DNA from: Enoplosus armatus
Lineage: Eukaryota; Chordata; Actinopteri; Centrarchiformes; Enoplosidae
Direction: 5' to 3'
Length of the DNA: 64,000 bases
Assembly: GCF_043641665.1 (NCBI RefSeq)
Contig: NC_092188.1
Span: 14,901,704 to 14,965,703 of the forward strand
Part shown: positions 26,401 to 38,290 of the stretch, piece by piece
Numbering within the stretch: the stretch's first letter is position 1
How the letters are laid out: each line of letters begins with the position of its first letter
The notes under the pieces: generated by a model
Told to the model about the DNA's origin: nothing
The model's database searches: none
The model's input: the letters and a program-made list of their open reading frames with translations, nothing else
Program-made: the position numbers and the translations under genes

Positions 26401-28679
26401 ACGGTGTCTGTATCTGACAGCAGCGGCCCCGAGGCTATCACACCCACACAGACAGTACAGTCAAGTCATCAGTACATTATGGCAGGAACACTGTCCTACT
26501 AACCAGCAGGTGCCTAAGACATATTTAAAAAAGGCAAATTTACTTTCACCTTGCTGTGTTTTTTCAAAGTAATGTAATATCTGTTTAAAATGGCATGCCA
26601 CTCTCCAGAGCTGAGGAAAAGTGGAACGAATTGTGCCCTGCAGCGAAATAGCTTTGAGAGGGGTGTGTGCAAGCGTAATGCTGGCCCCGCTGTTGCAGAA
26701 GCCCATTTATTAAACCTACAGCTGCTCCTTCATCACACCAACAAACACAGACTTTGTCTACAGGGCTCAGGGTAAGGGCACCTTCCTTTTTTACTGTGGA
26801 ACAGGGCTGCAACTAAAGATAATTTTCATTATCGATTCATCGGTTCATTATTTGTTGTATTTATTTCTGTCTATAAAATGTCAGAAAATTGTGAAAAATG
26901 CCCATCACACATCTCAGAGCCCAAGGTGTCGCCTTTAAATGACTAGATCTGTTCAAAACCAGTAAGTACTCACAATAACACCTGAGAATAGCAGGTTTGC
27001 TTGATAAATGGCCCTAAAGGATAACCCCAAAATTATTTATAACATTAATTTTCAGTTGATCAACTAACAAATTAATTGACTAATCGTTAAATCACTTCTG
27101 TTGTATCTACTGTCAAGAATGAGGGAACAATAAACTACCCAAATTCTACAATTCCAAACAAAGAAATTGCCAGTATAAAACATCTTGAATAATTTAGATT
27201 GAAATAATTATTAGTTTTCTGCTGGTGCACTTGCTTGATGACTGAGAATAGTGTTGGATCTTATCATTTTTATGCATTATAGTTGTGTATTCACCAAAGA
27301 ACCTTTTCAGATGCAGATACACACACCCTGAAGCAGCCCTATGTGAAGAACGGCCACACTCTGCCTGTGAGCGCTGGGGTTGGAGGAGGTGGAGGAGTCG
27401 GCGGCGGTGGCAGGAGCCCGTGCAACCAGGGAAAACTCCCCTCAGAGTCGGACTTTAGGATGAACGCGGCCTGGCTCACCCAGCCAGACGACCGCAGGGG
27501 CCGATCTCCCTCGGACGGAGACCGCCGGGGAGTTCCGGGCTCCAGGGGCACGGGACTGCATGAAGATGGGTGGAGAGGGGGAGGGATGGGGTCACGTGCA
27601 CATGTTGAGGGCGAGTGGAAGCCTAACATGGTCTGGCAGGGCCAGATTCATGGCCAGATGGAGGAGGGCAGACGTGGGGGCCGACTTCACCCCGACGACG
27701 GGCAGAAGAGGCCTGGGCTGCAGAAGGCCCCATCGGAGGACGGCAGGAGGAGTCGGCCTGCGGAAACAGACTGGAAGCCCACTCTCCCTCGACATGCATC
27801 TGCTGAGGAGGGAAGGGCCCGCAGAGGTGAGTCATTTCCTGCATTTTTCCTCCTGCCATCTGTGATTTTGAAAGGTTGTAATCATAAGATCCCTGTTGAG
27901 TTTTTCTCACAGTGAAAAAATAAGGTGCATATTTTACAACTTGACCTCCTTCATACATGGTTGAAGATAGTAGGCGATTCTTCAGTCTATGTATTTTTTT
28001 TCACTCCTCCTTGCTGTTACTCTCCTGCTTATGTGCTGTCCTCCCAGATATAGACAGGCTCCTGTCGGGCTCCCAGGGGCCCTGCTCCAGCTACGCTTCT
28101 TATTCAGGAACATGAGGGAATAGCTCGTCCTCTCTTCTCCTCTCCTAATTAATGTGGCACGATCACTATACCCATTATTGCCCTTTAACGCTAACACTGT
28201 CAGCTCAGTGATAATTGGTGAAGAGCCACAGCTAATTGATTTCACTGAAACATTACGCTTTGAGAAATAATGTTTTCGGCTGTTTTTAGATCTCCATTGT
28301 CCAGTTACCACTTCTCTGACACATGAACCACTTCAATCTTTTTACTACTTCTGTTTCTGTGTACAAAAGTATGTCAGTAAGATGAGAGGAAGCCTATATG
28401 ATCCACAAGTGGAACTTAAAACAACAGAATATAGATAACATAATGCACCATATTGAAAACGCCAATGCAGAACTACTATCAGGAAAGCCAGAATTGTTTC
28501 TATGGACAGATCTGCAGGTGAACGGAACATTTTCTCCCACTTTCCTTCGTATGTCCCTGCTGGGCTCTTTTCTCTGTCTCACCTTGTATTTTCCTTTTTT
28601 CTTTCTCTCTCTCTGATGCTGCTTTTCTCTCCCTCTCCCACTCTCTTTCTATCTTTATCACATCTCCCGCTTTCTGTCC

Positions 28680-28752
<73 letters not shown>

Positions 28753-31700
28753 CTCTCTCTCTCTCTCTCTCTCTGTCCTCTCTCTCTCTCTCTCTGTCCT
28801 CTCTGTTCTTCATGCTCACTTCCTCCTTTTCCTCTGGATTATTTCCTCTTTGGTTGTATGACGTCACGGTGATAAAAGCTTGTGTGTAAATAAATACCCC
28901 TGAACTTCAGAGCTGCATCTTTGAGGAATGGCGTGGGAGCAGCAGTGTGCGGGGCGCTCGGGGGCTGCAGTGGGGTGGGCAGAGGGAGGTGGGTTTTTGG
29001 TGGTAATTGCAGCCGCCTACTCTGTTTATCTTCACAGCTGATCCCTAGATAATGCAATTCTCAAACAAGTGCTATCACAGAGAGTGGTTTGAGTGGCGAA
29101 GTAGCAGAAAATGGCTCAGTGCTCACTCTCTGAACTGAAACATTTATAGCCATGTAGAGAGGTATTTTATAATGAGATATCACTAATTCAATAAGATAAA
29201 AGAACACTTTTTACAGTCCCTGCCAGGTGGAATATTGTGTTTGCACCACAGCTGGACACAGATTTTGTTCAAATTTCTCAATCTCACTGTAGTTATTTTG
29301 GTGGAATTAACTTTTATTATATAACATATCGTCATGATATTGTGTTTTCATAGAGTCAGACAGCCATTTTGTCCCTGACCCAGAAGCCCTGCGGGACACA
29401 CTGCGTGAACCTCTGCCACCTAAACAATCCGTCATGCCTCCAAAATGGCTGATGAGCTCCACCCCTGAACCTGGCAGCAAGGGTCCACCCCGCACCCCAC
29501 CTAACCATCCCGCGACCCAGTACCCCTCTCCCTCCACCCCCTCGGCTGCGTCGTCCAAACCTGTTCGGTCCGTCTCCTCTGCGGGTGCGTCCACTCAGCA
29601 ATCTTCATCTGCAGCCCCGACCTCCACCTCTCAGGGCACCAAGCAGCCCCCTCTTCCCCCACCCAAGCCTGTGAACAGGAACAACACCGCCATGCTGGGT
29701 AAGTTCTGCCCAAATAGTGGGTGCTTCTGCTAACAGGTGATGGATACAGCTACCCACATCAACAGTCACAAATGTGCATTATGAACACTCAAACGTTGGC
29801 TCAGGTAGTATGTAGTTTTCCCACTGGCAAATACAATATGTACATTCATGAGTCAGTGCACAACTGATGGCAAAGAGAAGTCTTCAACGCAGCTATCTGC
29901 ACACACACACACACACCCTGGTAATGATGTTATCTGAACAGCTTGAGCAGCTTTTCCCCAGCTAATTCCTTATTACGCCTGGACTATTTTAGCTGCAACT
30001 TTTCCCCAGCATTTTACACTCTGAAGATAACAGGGACTCCTGTGGCTGTGGGATGCTGCTCGCTCAGATGCAGTGTAGTGGTGGTTGTTGTTGTTGTTTA
30101 CTGTGGGTTTGTGTCATCTGGGATCTTTCCTTAATTCCCACTCGGGCAAGGCTGTCTACTTTGATTCATTTTCATCTCATCAGCAGATCTATGTTTGAGA
30201 CCTTACAAGTGTGTGCACTTCTTATCATGCCTTTAGTTGCATCCGTGTGATTGAATTATGCAGGCCATTTTTGTTTGTTATGATATGCTGTGATGTGTTT
30301 TCTTTTTCTCACATATTTATCAGTCGTGTCATCAGATAGTCATGATAGTGATTTCCAAATGGGTAAAAATATTACGATAAGATGTCCTGTTGGTTGTCAC
30401 TTAAGGCTATGTTGTTTTTCATTAGTGGCAGACAGGCATAGAATACAATGCAGCTCACTTGGAAACTAACTTTTGAGCTCCACAAACTTTGCAGAGTAGG
30501 CCACGAAGAAGTCTAATTTAGAGAACAAAAATCTGTTGATGCAGTTGTTGACAGTTTACCAAAGCTACCCATGAAGTCGAAGTTTCAAGGAATTGTTCGA
30601 AATGTTGGGAGATACACATATTTGCTTTCTTGCTGAGAGTTCAATGAGAAAATCGATACCACTCTCATGTCTTTTCATTAAATATGAAGCTACAGCCTGA
30701 AGACAATTAGGTAGAAGGGAGAACAACAAAAAGTATGGTTGAATTTTTTTTTTTTTTATGAATGGCAGAATCATAAGCATTTAGGGCAACAACACCCCTC
30801 CTTCACAGCGCACTCTATCTATACAACAACATACTATACAGTACACCATGCACCTGCATTCATTAAACACTCCAGCTGAAGGCCTCCGTCTCCTCCCTGT
30901 TAGTCTCCGCCCTGCAGGGGGGAGAGAACGCTCAGCTTCCGCTCTACTGGTCCTGCTGGAAGCGAGAGTGCGACTACGATGTCTACCTGTCCCTGCCCGT
31001 CTACCTGTGCCGGCGGGCCGGAGGCCTGCGCTCAGGTAAAAGGATACCCCCTGGTATCTCTGTGGCCACGCTGCTCGTGTCTGGAATGCCCCCCTTCAGA
31101 GTCTGCGTTCTCCATCGTGTCGCGTCCTCTCCAGCTGCCAACATAATTTCCCCCAATGCCTTTTAACTTGTTGACTGGCCTTGATTGCTTTTCTTTGGAT
31201 GTGGTATAATAAGAGCCGCATGTACAAAATGAGCTGATAATGAGTGTGCCAGGTGCTTTGTGTATATGAGGGACGACTTCTGTGTGAGTGAGCAGTTGAA
31301 TGTTTATGATGCTGTACTCTCTTTTTTGGCATGTGAATGAGGGAGAGCCTTTAGCAGGTTCCAGCTGTGGTCTGCAATGCATCAAGTGAATTGGATAGTG
31401 CTAATCCACTCAGCTTCTGCTCAACTGGGATGGATGGGTGGATATGCATGAATGGATGGATGAATGGAGGAGCAAAAGGGTTCTAACACAAGGGCTTGAC
31501 TTAATTTAGAGAGGAAGATGTAATCCAGTTCAGTCTAGACTACTGCATGTTCTAAGTCTGGCAGCACCGACCTCTTATTATGCCTCAATAGCACGGCTAT
31601 GGCTTTTAACATTGATATGGCTTTAAAGCTGTTTAAAGCTTTATAGAGTTTTAAGAATTATATTGCAAATATACAAATGTGCATGCAAATAATTGGAATT

Positions 31701-34700
31701 GGTTTGCATTTTAACTTTTTGTTCAGGAGCTTTTTGCACTTTAAAGATGCCAATAAACAAGGTTTGACGACTGGTTTAGAAGAGCATGTAGGCTGTGTGT
31801 ATCTTCTTCGTCTCTGTGACCTGGGGCACATGCTGCACACTGGTTTGTTAGGGCAGTGTGTGCATTCATGTTGACAGTCATGTGATGTGACATACTGTAT
31901 GTATGCAATGATGCTCAGTCAGACATGTAATCCCAGTATTATATTTGTTTGTGTGTATTTAGTCATGCAGGGTACATCATACATGTAGAGCTGATGCATG
32001 TGCACTCATGTCACCGCGGCAAATTAGAAAAATAAAGCACTTGCTAGCAGCTCACTCGCAGGCCTAAGCTGTAGCTATTTTGCTTTATGATTGGATGTAT
32101 TAACTGTTTTTTCCATTTGCAGGTGACTTCACCCAAACCACCGGCGGTGCCAGTCTCGTGCCAGCCAAGCCCTCTCCACCGATGCCTCCAAAGAGGACCA
32201 CCCCCGTCACCAAACGCAACACGGAGGACTCCTCTGCTTCAAGCCATCCCATCATCCCCTCACCGCTTTCTCTGGAGGACCACAGCAACCTCCCCGTGGG
32301 CTTCCAGCTGCCTCCCCCTCCTCCCTCCCCTCCCCTGCCAACACACATACCGCCATCTCCTCCCCGCCAACACATACACAGCCACCACCTCCACCATCAA
32401 CACTCCTACCCCCACCCACTTCCCCAACCCATACCAATGCTGTTTGACCCACCAAGCCCAACCATTGAGTCTCCTCAGCGCCCAGCTCCTGTCCCGCTGC
32501 ATATCATGATCCAGCGAGCCCTTTCCAGTCCTGGCCCAGCTCAGCCGCATCCAGACGGGTCGCAGCGTGCGCATGCACTGCTTTTCGAAACCCCTCCAGA
32601 GTACCAAGCAGATCGTGGTCGCCCCCTTCCTGTCAGCATCCAACCACTAAAACTGTGAGTTTCTCAATATATAATGGAAGAACATTTGTAAAACAAGGCT
32701 ATTCCGTCAAGACAAAATCTCAAGTCAGTATGGCCAAAAACATTGCTGGTTACATGACAAGCATTCTAAGATTTTGCATGTGACCGTGGCCGTCTCCACA
32801 CCCATTTTTTTAAGTCTTGAACACTTACGTGATCCCTTGTCGAGCTGGAGCAAATCTTAACCTGATCATTACAAAGTCAGGTATGGCTTGAAGGGTGAGG
32901 GTGGGATATGTCTCCTGGTTAGTCTTAAGTATGTTATGTTGAAGGTCGGAAACATTTGGTAATGCTGGTTTAAAACGTGTCAGTCTTAGTTAATAATTAA
33001 TTAGATAAATACACACACAAGATGCTTAATCTGTATCCATAATGCTTATGTATGTATTTATTTTCCCTTTCCATTAGGTCTGAAGATGACTACTCAGAGG
33101 AGGAAGAAGAAGAAGAGGAGGAAGATGACGAGGAAGAGGAGGAGTATGATGGGGAGATCCCCCAGCCAGAGCTGGAGCCGCGGAGTCGCAGGTGCTTCGT
33201 CGGAGACGCCGGTGTTTGTGTCATCCCAGGGGGAAACAGCAGTGAGGAGGAGGAGGAGGAAGAAGAGGAGGAGGAGGATGAGGAAGGAGAGCATGACATG
33301 CGTGGGGAGGACAGCGACTCAGACGGCCCTGTGCTTTATAAAGATGAAGACTCAGATGAAGATGAGGAAGATGAGCCCCCACTTAGTAAGCATAACCATA
33401 TTTTCTGAATAATATTTAAACATTACTCAGTGTTTTTAGTTTCAAGACTTTTGTAAAGCTCTTCCATTGTTTTCGTGCTCCTTCACACCCGACCACGTCT
33501 CTGCTTGGCTTTTATCCAGGTGCCCTGGCCAGCAGGGTCAAGAGGAAGGACACCTTGGCTCTGAAGCTGAGCAGCCGTCCCTGTGCCCCAGAAAGGGACA
33601 GGTTTACCCAAGAGAGGAGCAGCAGAGACGACCAGCCTCCAGGACAGACCGGCCTCACCTGGCAGAGCAGGGAGCAGTGGGAGGCCATCCGCACACAGAT
33701 CGGCACTGCACTGACAAGGTAAAGACAGATGTCGTCATACTTAGCGTGCATATTCCATTTCTTTATGGGTCCTTTAAACTGACAATAGTGAATGTGCATT
33801 TCCTGAAGAAATCTGGAGATAATTTCTTGGATCTTTGTCCTACTTATTGCCTGAATGACAAAGTGTTGAAACTGTGTAAAAATAGTCCTGCTTTTTTTCT
33901 TTTTTTTCTTTTTCCACTTCAGGCGACTTAGCCAGAGACCCACAGCTGAGGAGCTCGAGCAAAGAAACATCCTTCAGCGTTAGTATCAAGTATTTCTTTC
34001 TTTTCACCTTTGTTATCCATTACTGAAGCTTATAATGCCTTCACTAAAAAAAAGAGGGATTCTGTTTTGAGTCTGCTGCTCTTTGATTTTTTTTTGTGCG
34101 CTTTAACATCACTGCTCAATTCAGACTGATGATTTGTCCATGGATTACTCTTTTTTTTAATGTGCAAAATAATACCATATTATACATGCAGTAATAGCAA
34201 GAATTTACACTTGAAAAAACTGTTTGAAACATGGATTACAGTTCAGATGTCTAATTTTGGAAACTGCTTTTACTCTACCTGTAGTGAACATCAAGCCTGG
34301 CTTTGATGCAGCATCTAAATAAAGCCGTGTTGTTGGTTTTTCTTCCCTCTCTTTTTTCAGCCAGAAATCAGGCTGACAGACAAGCTGAAGTTAGAGAGAT
34401 CAAGCGGCGGCTGACCAGGAAGGTGAGGCAATACATCCACAACAGACATGTGTCAAATCATGTTTGCTGAATATTAAACTGACATAAAAACTCTCTATTG
34501 TAGCTGAGTCAAAGACCCACAGTTGCAGAACTACAGGCAAGAAAAATCCTGCGGTTCCATGAGTACGTGGAAGTCACAGACGCCCAGGACTATGATCGGA
34601 GAGCAGAGAAGCCGTGGACCAAGCTGACTCCTGCTGACAAGGTACTTATTCAGTTTGCCATCTCTAGCAAGCCCTTAATAGACCCAACAAATCTCCCTAC

Positions 34701-35329
34701 AGTGCATTGTGTTTCACATAATATTAGCATCAAACGTGATGTTTAGCACATATTTCCTTTTAAGTTCACATTTAACTGACAATCTCTTTGCTGTTGTTTC
34801 ATCTAGGCGGCCATCCGGAAGGAGCTCAATGATTATAAGAGCACTGAGATGGAGGTTCATGAAGAGAGCAGAATCTACACGAGGTATACCATTTATAGTC
34901 CTTCAGATTTCAGTTGGTTGATTTTGCGACATCTGTGGTTACCGCGGTAACATCAAGTGTGGTTTAATACTACAGCAAATGCTGAGTGCAGCTACTTTGT
35001 CAGAAGACCAACTAGTGTATCTGTTTACAGCACAACCAAACTGTTTTAATAAAGAATCCCTTTATGTGAATCCCTCATGCATGCAAAGTCAAATTGAATC
35101 CAGCACGGATTCTACTGTATAGAGATGCGATGACAGAATGTAAATACATTGAATTTCTGTTGCTGAAAAAATGCAGATCATAAATATTACCAAAATATTT
35201 GGGCTGGATTTCATAGAATCTTATGAATGATCTTATGAAATTGTAAACTATCATAACTTTAACAGAATATGAATGTCTGTTCTTGCCTCATGAGATCTCT
35301 CTGTTTTGTTCAGGTTTCATCGGCCTTAG
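22384..35329 (+). CDS. phactr4: Phosphatase and actin regulator 4 (PHACTR4), 13 coding exons
   Basis: Scaffold that binds PP1 and G-actin and controls cofilin and actin at the cell edge. Exons: 22384-22444, 25785-25949, 26281-26361, 27311-27826, 29354-29698, 32123-32654, 33078-33385, 33520-33718, 33923-33978, 34361-34422, 34504-34641, 34807-34883, 35314-35329 (TAG). All phases close, giving 851 aa against about 700 in human. Exon 2 has the family's basic [20 protein letters not shown]. Exon 3 has the N-terminal RPEL ([13 protein letters not shown]). Exon 5 has PPKWLMSS. Exon 6 has [10 protein letters not shown] and [10 protein letters not shown]. Exon 7 has two acidic tracts. Exons 8-11 hold the C-terminal RPEL cluster ([34 protein letters not shown]). 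The C terminus carries [13 protein letters not shown] and the terminal TRFHRP used by PHACTRs to dock PP1. [10 protein letters not shown] and the residues between the RPELs fit PHACTR4 better than PHACTR1-3. The a/b teleost copy is not assignable. The MGQ start was chosen because it splices in phase; other N-termini may exist. Exon 4 is unusually long and Arg/Gly-rich. Confidence 0.93.
23421..23463. repeat. (CA)n microsatellite in phactr4 intron
   Basis: An almost pure CA run of about 20 units in the intron after the first coding exon. Confidence 0.9.
24746..24935 (+). repeat. tRNA-derived SINE-like element
   Basis: The head resembles a tRNA promoter: an A-box-like stretch 'tagagtagcagttaaagac' is followed at suitable spacing by a B-box-like 'gggtttgaaacc'. 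The body ('caaccatccacc', 'gatactgaacccctgtcagc', 'ctccaggggtgctggtc') matches what I remember of tRNA-derived SINEs in fish. The B box is diverged, so the copy is probably inactive. It lies in a phactr4 intron. The 3' end is not sharply defined. Confidence 0.6.
26803..27095 (+). repeat. Dispersed teleost repeat, family B copy 2
   Basis: It starts 'agggctgcaactaaagataa', contains 'tctataaaatgtcagaaaat' and 'ctcagagcccaaggtg', and ends near 'gactaatcgttaaatcac'. This is the most complete copy of the family in the window and lies in the intron before the fourth phactr4 coding exon. Confidence 0.75.
28683..28801. repeat. Long (TC)n microsatellite in phactr4 intron
   Basis: About 120 bp of CT repeats with occasional TG interruptions, in the intron between coding exons 4 and 5. 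Open frames of Ser-Leu or Arg-Glu repeats across it are artefacts of the dinucleotide. Confidence 0.92.
30586..30705 (+). repeat. Dispersed teleost repeat, family C copy 3
   Basis: It runs 'caaggaattgttcgaaatgt', 'gctttcttgctgagagttca', 'gataccactctcatgtct', 'atatgaagctacagcc'. It is the clearest copy of the family in this window and serves as the reference for the copies at 6.6 and 20.5 kb. Confidence 0.75.
30882..31035 (+). other. Unassigned coding-like ORF with splice donor inside a phactr4 intron
   Basis: A frame open from about 30867 reads [19 protein letters not shown], then [18 protein letters not shown]. Codons from 30921 onward are strongly G/C-ending, unlike the surrounding intron. 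It ends at a consensus-like donor, ctcag|gtaaaa (31035/31036), and pyrimidine-rich acceptor-like sites end at 30902 and 30917. I do not recognise the peptide. The acceptors are in phase 0 and the donor in phase 1, so it does not fit as a simple in-frame phactr4 cassette exon between the phase-1 introns. It could be a decaying exon of another gene, a terminal or alternative exon, or chance. Confidence 0.3.
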
Positions 35330-36850
35330 CCTCACCCCTCTTCTCGGATAATGAAGCACTTAAGATACCTGTGTGGCAAGAAGCTGCTCCCTATGCAGAC
35401 AGATGTCCCTTTTTACGTTTCCCGAATGTAATGTACAGATTATCAGGGAAAGTCTGGAACTGACTCAAAACAAGAATGCTTCTCGCTTGCCCTCCATCGC
35501 CTTCCCACTCCATTGCTTTCACTTAACTGAGGTGGTAGTGGGTGAGGACCAGATGCAGTATTTCTCCCGGACGACAGGGGGAACCACGTGCCAATGAAGT
35601 GGAGGAGTTGCAGAGGACATACAGGGCTTACTCTCAGTCTGCTGTTATGTGGTACCCCTCAGGGACTTGGATCTAGTTACAACCTTTAATGCGGCCTCAT
35701 TCTGTGTTGCCTTTTTTCTTCTTTACTGTACATGGAAAAGCTAATTCATCTTAACGTAATAACATACAATAATAATAGTAATAATAATGATGATGACTTA
35801 TAATACTCCACAAAGTAATAATAGATAGTAGAGACAAACGGCTGCAGCAAGAGCGGGCTGGAGGATGAAGACTGGGATATTCTGTTATAGGACTGGACAT
35901 CTCTGGGATATTGTGTATGTTTTATATAAATTGTGTACAGACTGCAATTGTTATACCTTAGGATGAAACTTGGAAAGATCTAATTACAAAATATTCTGTA
36001 ATGCACAAGATATTTTATATTGTAATTTTGATCACATGAGTAGTGACAGCTTTTATTTGAGCCTTTTTTTAATTTGGCTTGCCTGTATTTATGGTTGTGA
36101 TGTGAAGTGGCCATTTAAGCGTCAATCTAGACATAGAAAAAGGTGCAGGTCAGGAGGCTGTTGGTGTTTTTATGTGTGCCAACATACCCAATGCCTAAAG
36201 GACCATAAGATACTGGTTTTCATATCACTAATTTCTGCAATCCACTGCATGAGCCAACACAGAATCCAATGCCATTGGATCTGGATAAACTCTCCATTTA
36301 TACTTTTTTTATGAGTTTTTGTACTTCCCTTTAAAGATAAAACATGCAATGCATTCTGTAGCCATTTTGAATTTTGAAGGTCATGCTAGTATTGTCTATA
36401 CTAAGAGTTAAATGTAAGTTGCTGTGAGTGTAGATCAGGGAATTATCCAAAACATCAGAAAATGTATAAACGGTCAACAGGGAGTCATTTTGGCTGGAAC
36501 CTTTTGAAACTGCAGAAATGTTTTATCTTGTATTGTCTGGCCAGTAGCTTACAGGGTTCTCTATGCTGTGTACAGGTTGATATAGGTTTAACTGATGCTT
36601 GTGTATATCTTGTCTTCCTTTCATTTGAAAAGAAATTTTAAATATAAAAGTATTATAGGTTGCTATTTTTTTAAGCACAGAATATTAGTTGACGATTAAA
36701 TGCTACAAGAATGGGAATATGAAAGTGTACCTTTTCTGTAAAACTAAGTTCATTTTTAATTGAATGTGGAATTGTATGGACTGACAGTTTTCTTTTTAAT
36801 TGTAAATAGTCACATCTGGATCCAATTAAAAACCTTACAATTCCTTGAAC
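35330..36850 (+). other. phactr4: phactr4 3'UTR
   Basis: After the TAG at 35327-35329 there is about 1.5 kb of non-coding, increasingly AT-rich sequence with no splice or coding signal. An ATTAAA variant poly(A) signal at about 36824, followed by a T/G-containing stretch, is the likely 3' end. Short open frames in it are not supported. Confidence 0.55.
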
Positions 36851-37646
36851 TTTCTGTGCAATGACTCTGCACCTGATTCTTCAATCAATAGACCTATCTT
36901 AACTATTGATTGTGTTCAGGTGGAGATTTGTAGGGAACATTTAAATTTCAACTTCTAAAGTAAGAATATGGGGCTGCAGCGACACCTGGTGGCAGGGTAA
37001 GTTTTTGCATCTCATTGTGAGGGGCTAAACCTGGAAGATGGTTTTGAATGCATCATGCATAATGAAAGTGTCTGTAAGAACCATGCACTTGGTATTATAA
37101 ATGTACATCCCAAAGGTTTAAAGCAGTATTTTTATGTAGTGTGTATTCAGTGATGCTCTAAGGGGAGGAAGTTGCATTGTTGCAGCAGCAGAAAGAAAAA
37201 ATATATGTACAGATTGCAAAACAACACTAGAATGTAGATTGCATGAATAATGAGGAAAACCAGCATCCTCAGACTGCTACACATATACAAGACATACTGG
37301 GTGAACATACGAAAAAAGAAATGGCCAAGAATAGGAAAAATTCATGGTTTGGGACAAATGCACAGATTATACAGAAACATAACAGATAAAGAATCACCCA
37401 GAATTTCACATAAAAACTTGATTGTTATGTTCATAGTGAAAGATGGATATGAACTAAACCTAGAACCATACTCTAACTAACATATATTACAAGTGGAATA
37501 CATCCAAGTTTATGCTGGCCACAATGCATAATGTCATGTTCTTGTGTATAATTTTTAATCTCAAATGTAGAAATTAAAATGTAGTTGAAAACATCCAAAA
37601 GACCTGTTAATCAATCTGACAATAATATCATCATTCAATCCAGTGT

Positions 37647-37924
37647 TTTAACCCTTGTGTGGTGTTCTTATTGGTGTTACTTACCCAATGGTGTTCTTGT
37701 GGATCCACAACCATTACTGGGATTTTAAAACAATAAAGCCAAAATAATTTATGTAAAAAAAATACTTATCTGTACAGTATGCATGTTTTCACAGAAAATG
37801 AGCCAAGGCCAATGAGTTTAATGTAAAAAAAACAAACAAACAAAAAAACAATTGGTGAACATTGAAAACTGGTCCCACACTTCCTAGTCTCCCATAGCCA
37901 GACCTAAACACCACATGGGTTAAA
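37647..37924. mobile_element. MITE-like non-autonomous element with terminal inverted repeats
   Basis: About 278 bp bounded by inverted ends: tttaacccttgtgtggtgtt on the left and aacaccacatgggttaaat on the right, which match as reverse complements apart from one inserted T and one or two changes. The interior is AT-rich and non-coding. The overall pattern, including 'gtgttcttgtggatccac' near the left end, fits a short interspersed family I associate with percomorph genomes. No transposase is present. Target-site duplications are not obvious. Confidence 0.65.
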
Positions 37925-37967
37925 TTGTGGGGTGAACATTTTCATTACATCTGGATCACATATTTAC

Positions 37968-38140
37968 AGCAGTGGAATGCAACTAAGTAACTAAGTTTTC
38001 TCCTTAAATTCAATCTTGAGGTACTTGTACTTATATTATATTTTCTGCTACTTTTACCTCTGCTACATTTGACAGCTATAGTCACTAATTACTGCAGATT
38101 AAACTTTAAATACAACAGATATGAGTTTCTGAAACAGAAT
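37968..38140 (+). repeat. Dispersed teleost repeat, family A copy 2
   Basis: 'gcaactaagtaactaagttt', 'ttgaggtacttgtacttata' and 'attttctgctacttttacct' follow the same order as the copy at 11672-12010. It contains the family's usual 'ctacatttgacagc' segment. The copy is diverged. Confidence 0.7.
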
Positions 38141-38231
38141 ACGTTGTTACAGAGATATGGATAATAGATTGCTCTACCTAACAGTATATAATAGTTAAAA
38201 TAAGCTGCAACATCAGCATGCTACTTGCATG

Positions 38232-38290
38232 TTCAGAATCAGAATCAGAATCAGAAACACTTTATTGATCCCCGGGGGGAAATACATACA
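38232..38290 (+). repeat. Dispersed repeat terminus ('actttattgatccccggg' motif)
   Basis: Tandem AGAATC units lead into 'aaacactttattgatccccg' and a G run. This motif is characteristic of the end of a very common fish retroelement-type repeat. Only a short terminal fragment is present, and the exact class cannot be fixed from it. Confidence 0.55.

Noticed and set aside
28502..28867. Long open frames of Ser-Leu (plus strand) and Arg-Glu (minus strand) repeats
   Set aside because: They are translations of the (TC)n microsatellite in a phactr4 intron and have no independent coding evidence.
33090..33299. Minus-strand poly-Ser and poly-Leu frames
   Set aside because: They are antisense shadows of the acidic Glu/Asp tracts in the seventh coding exon of phactr4.
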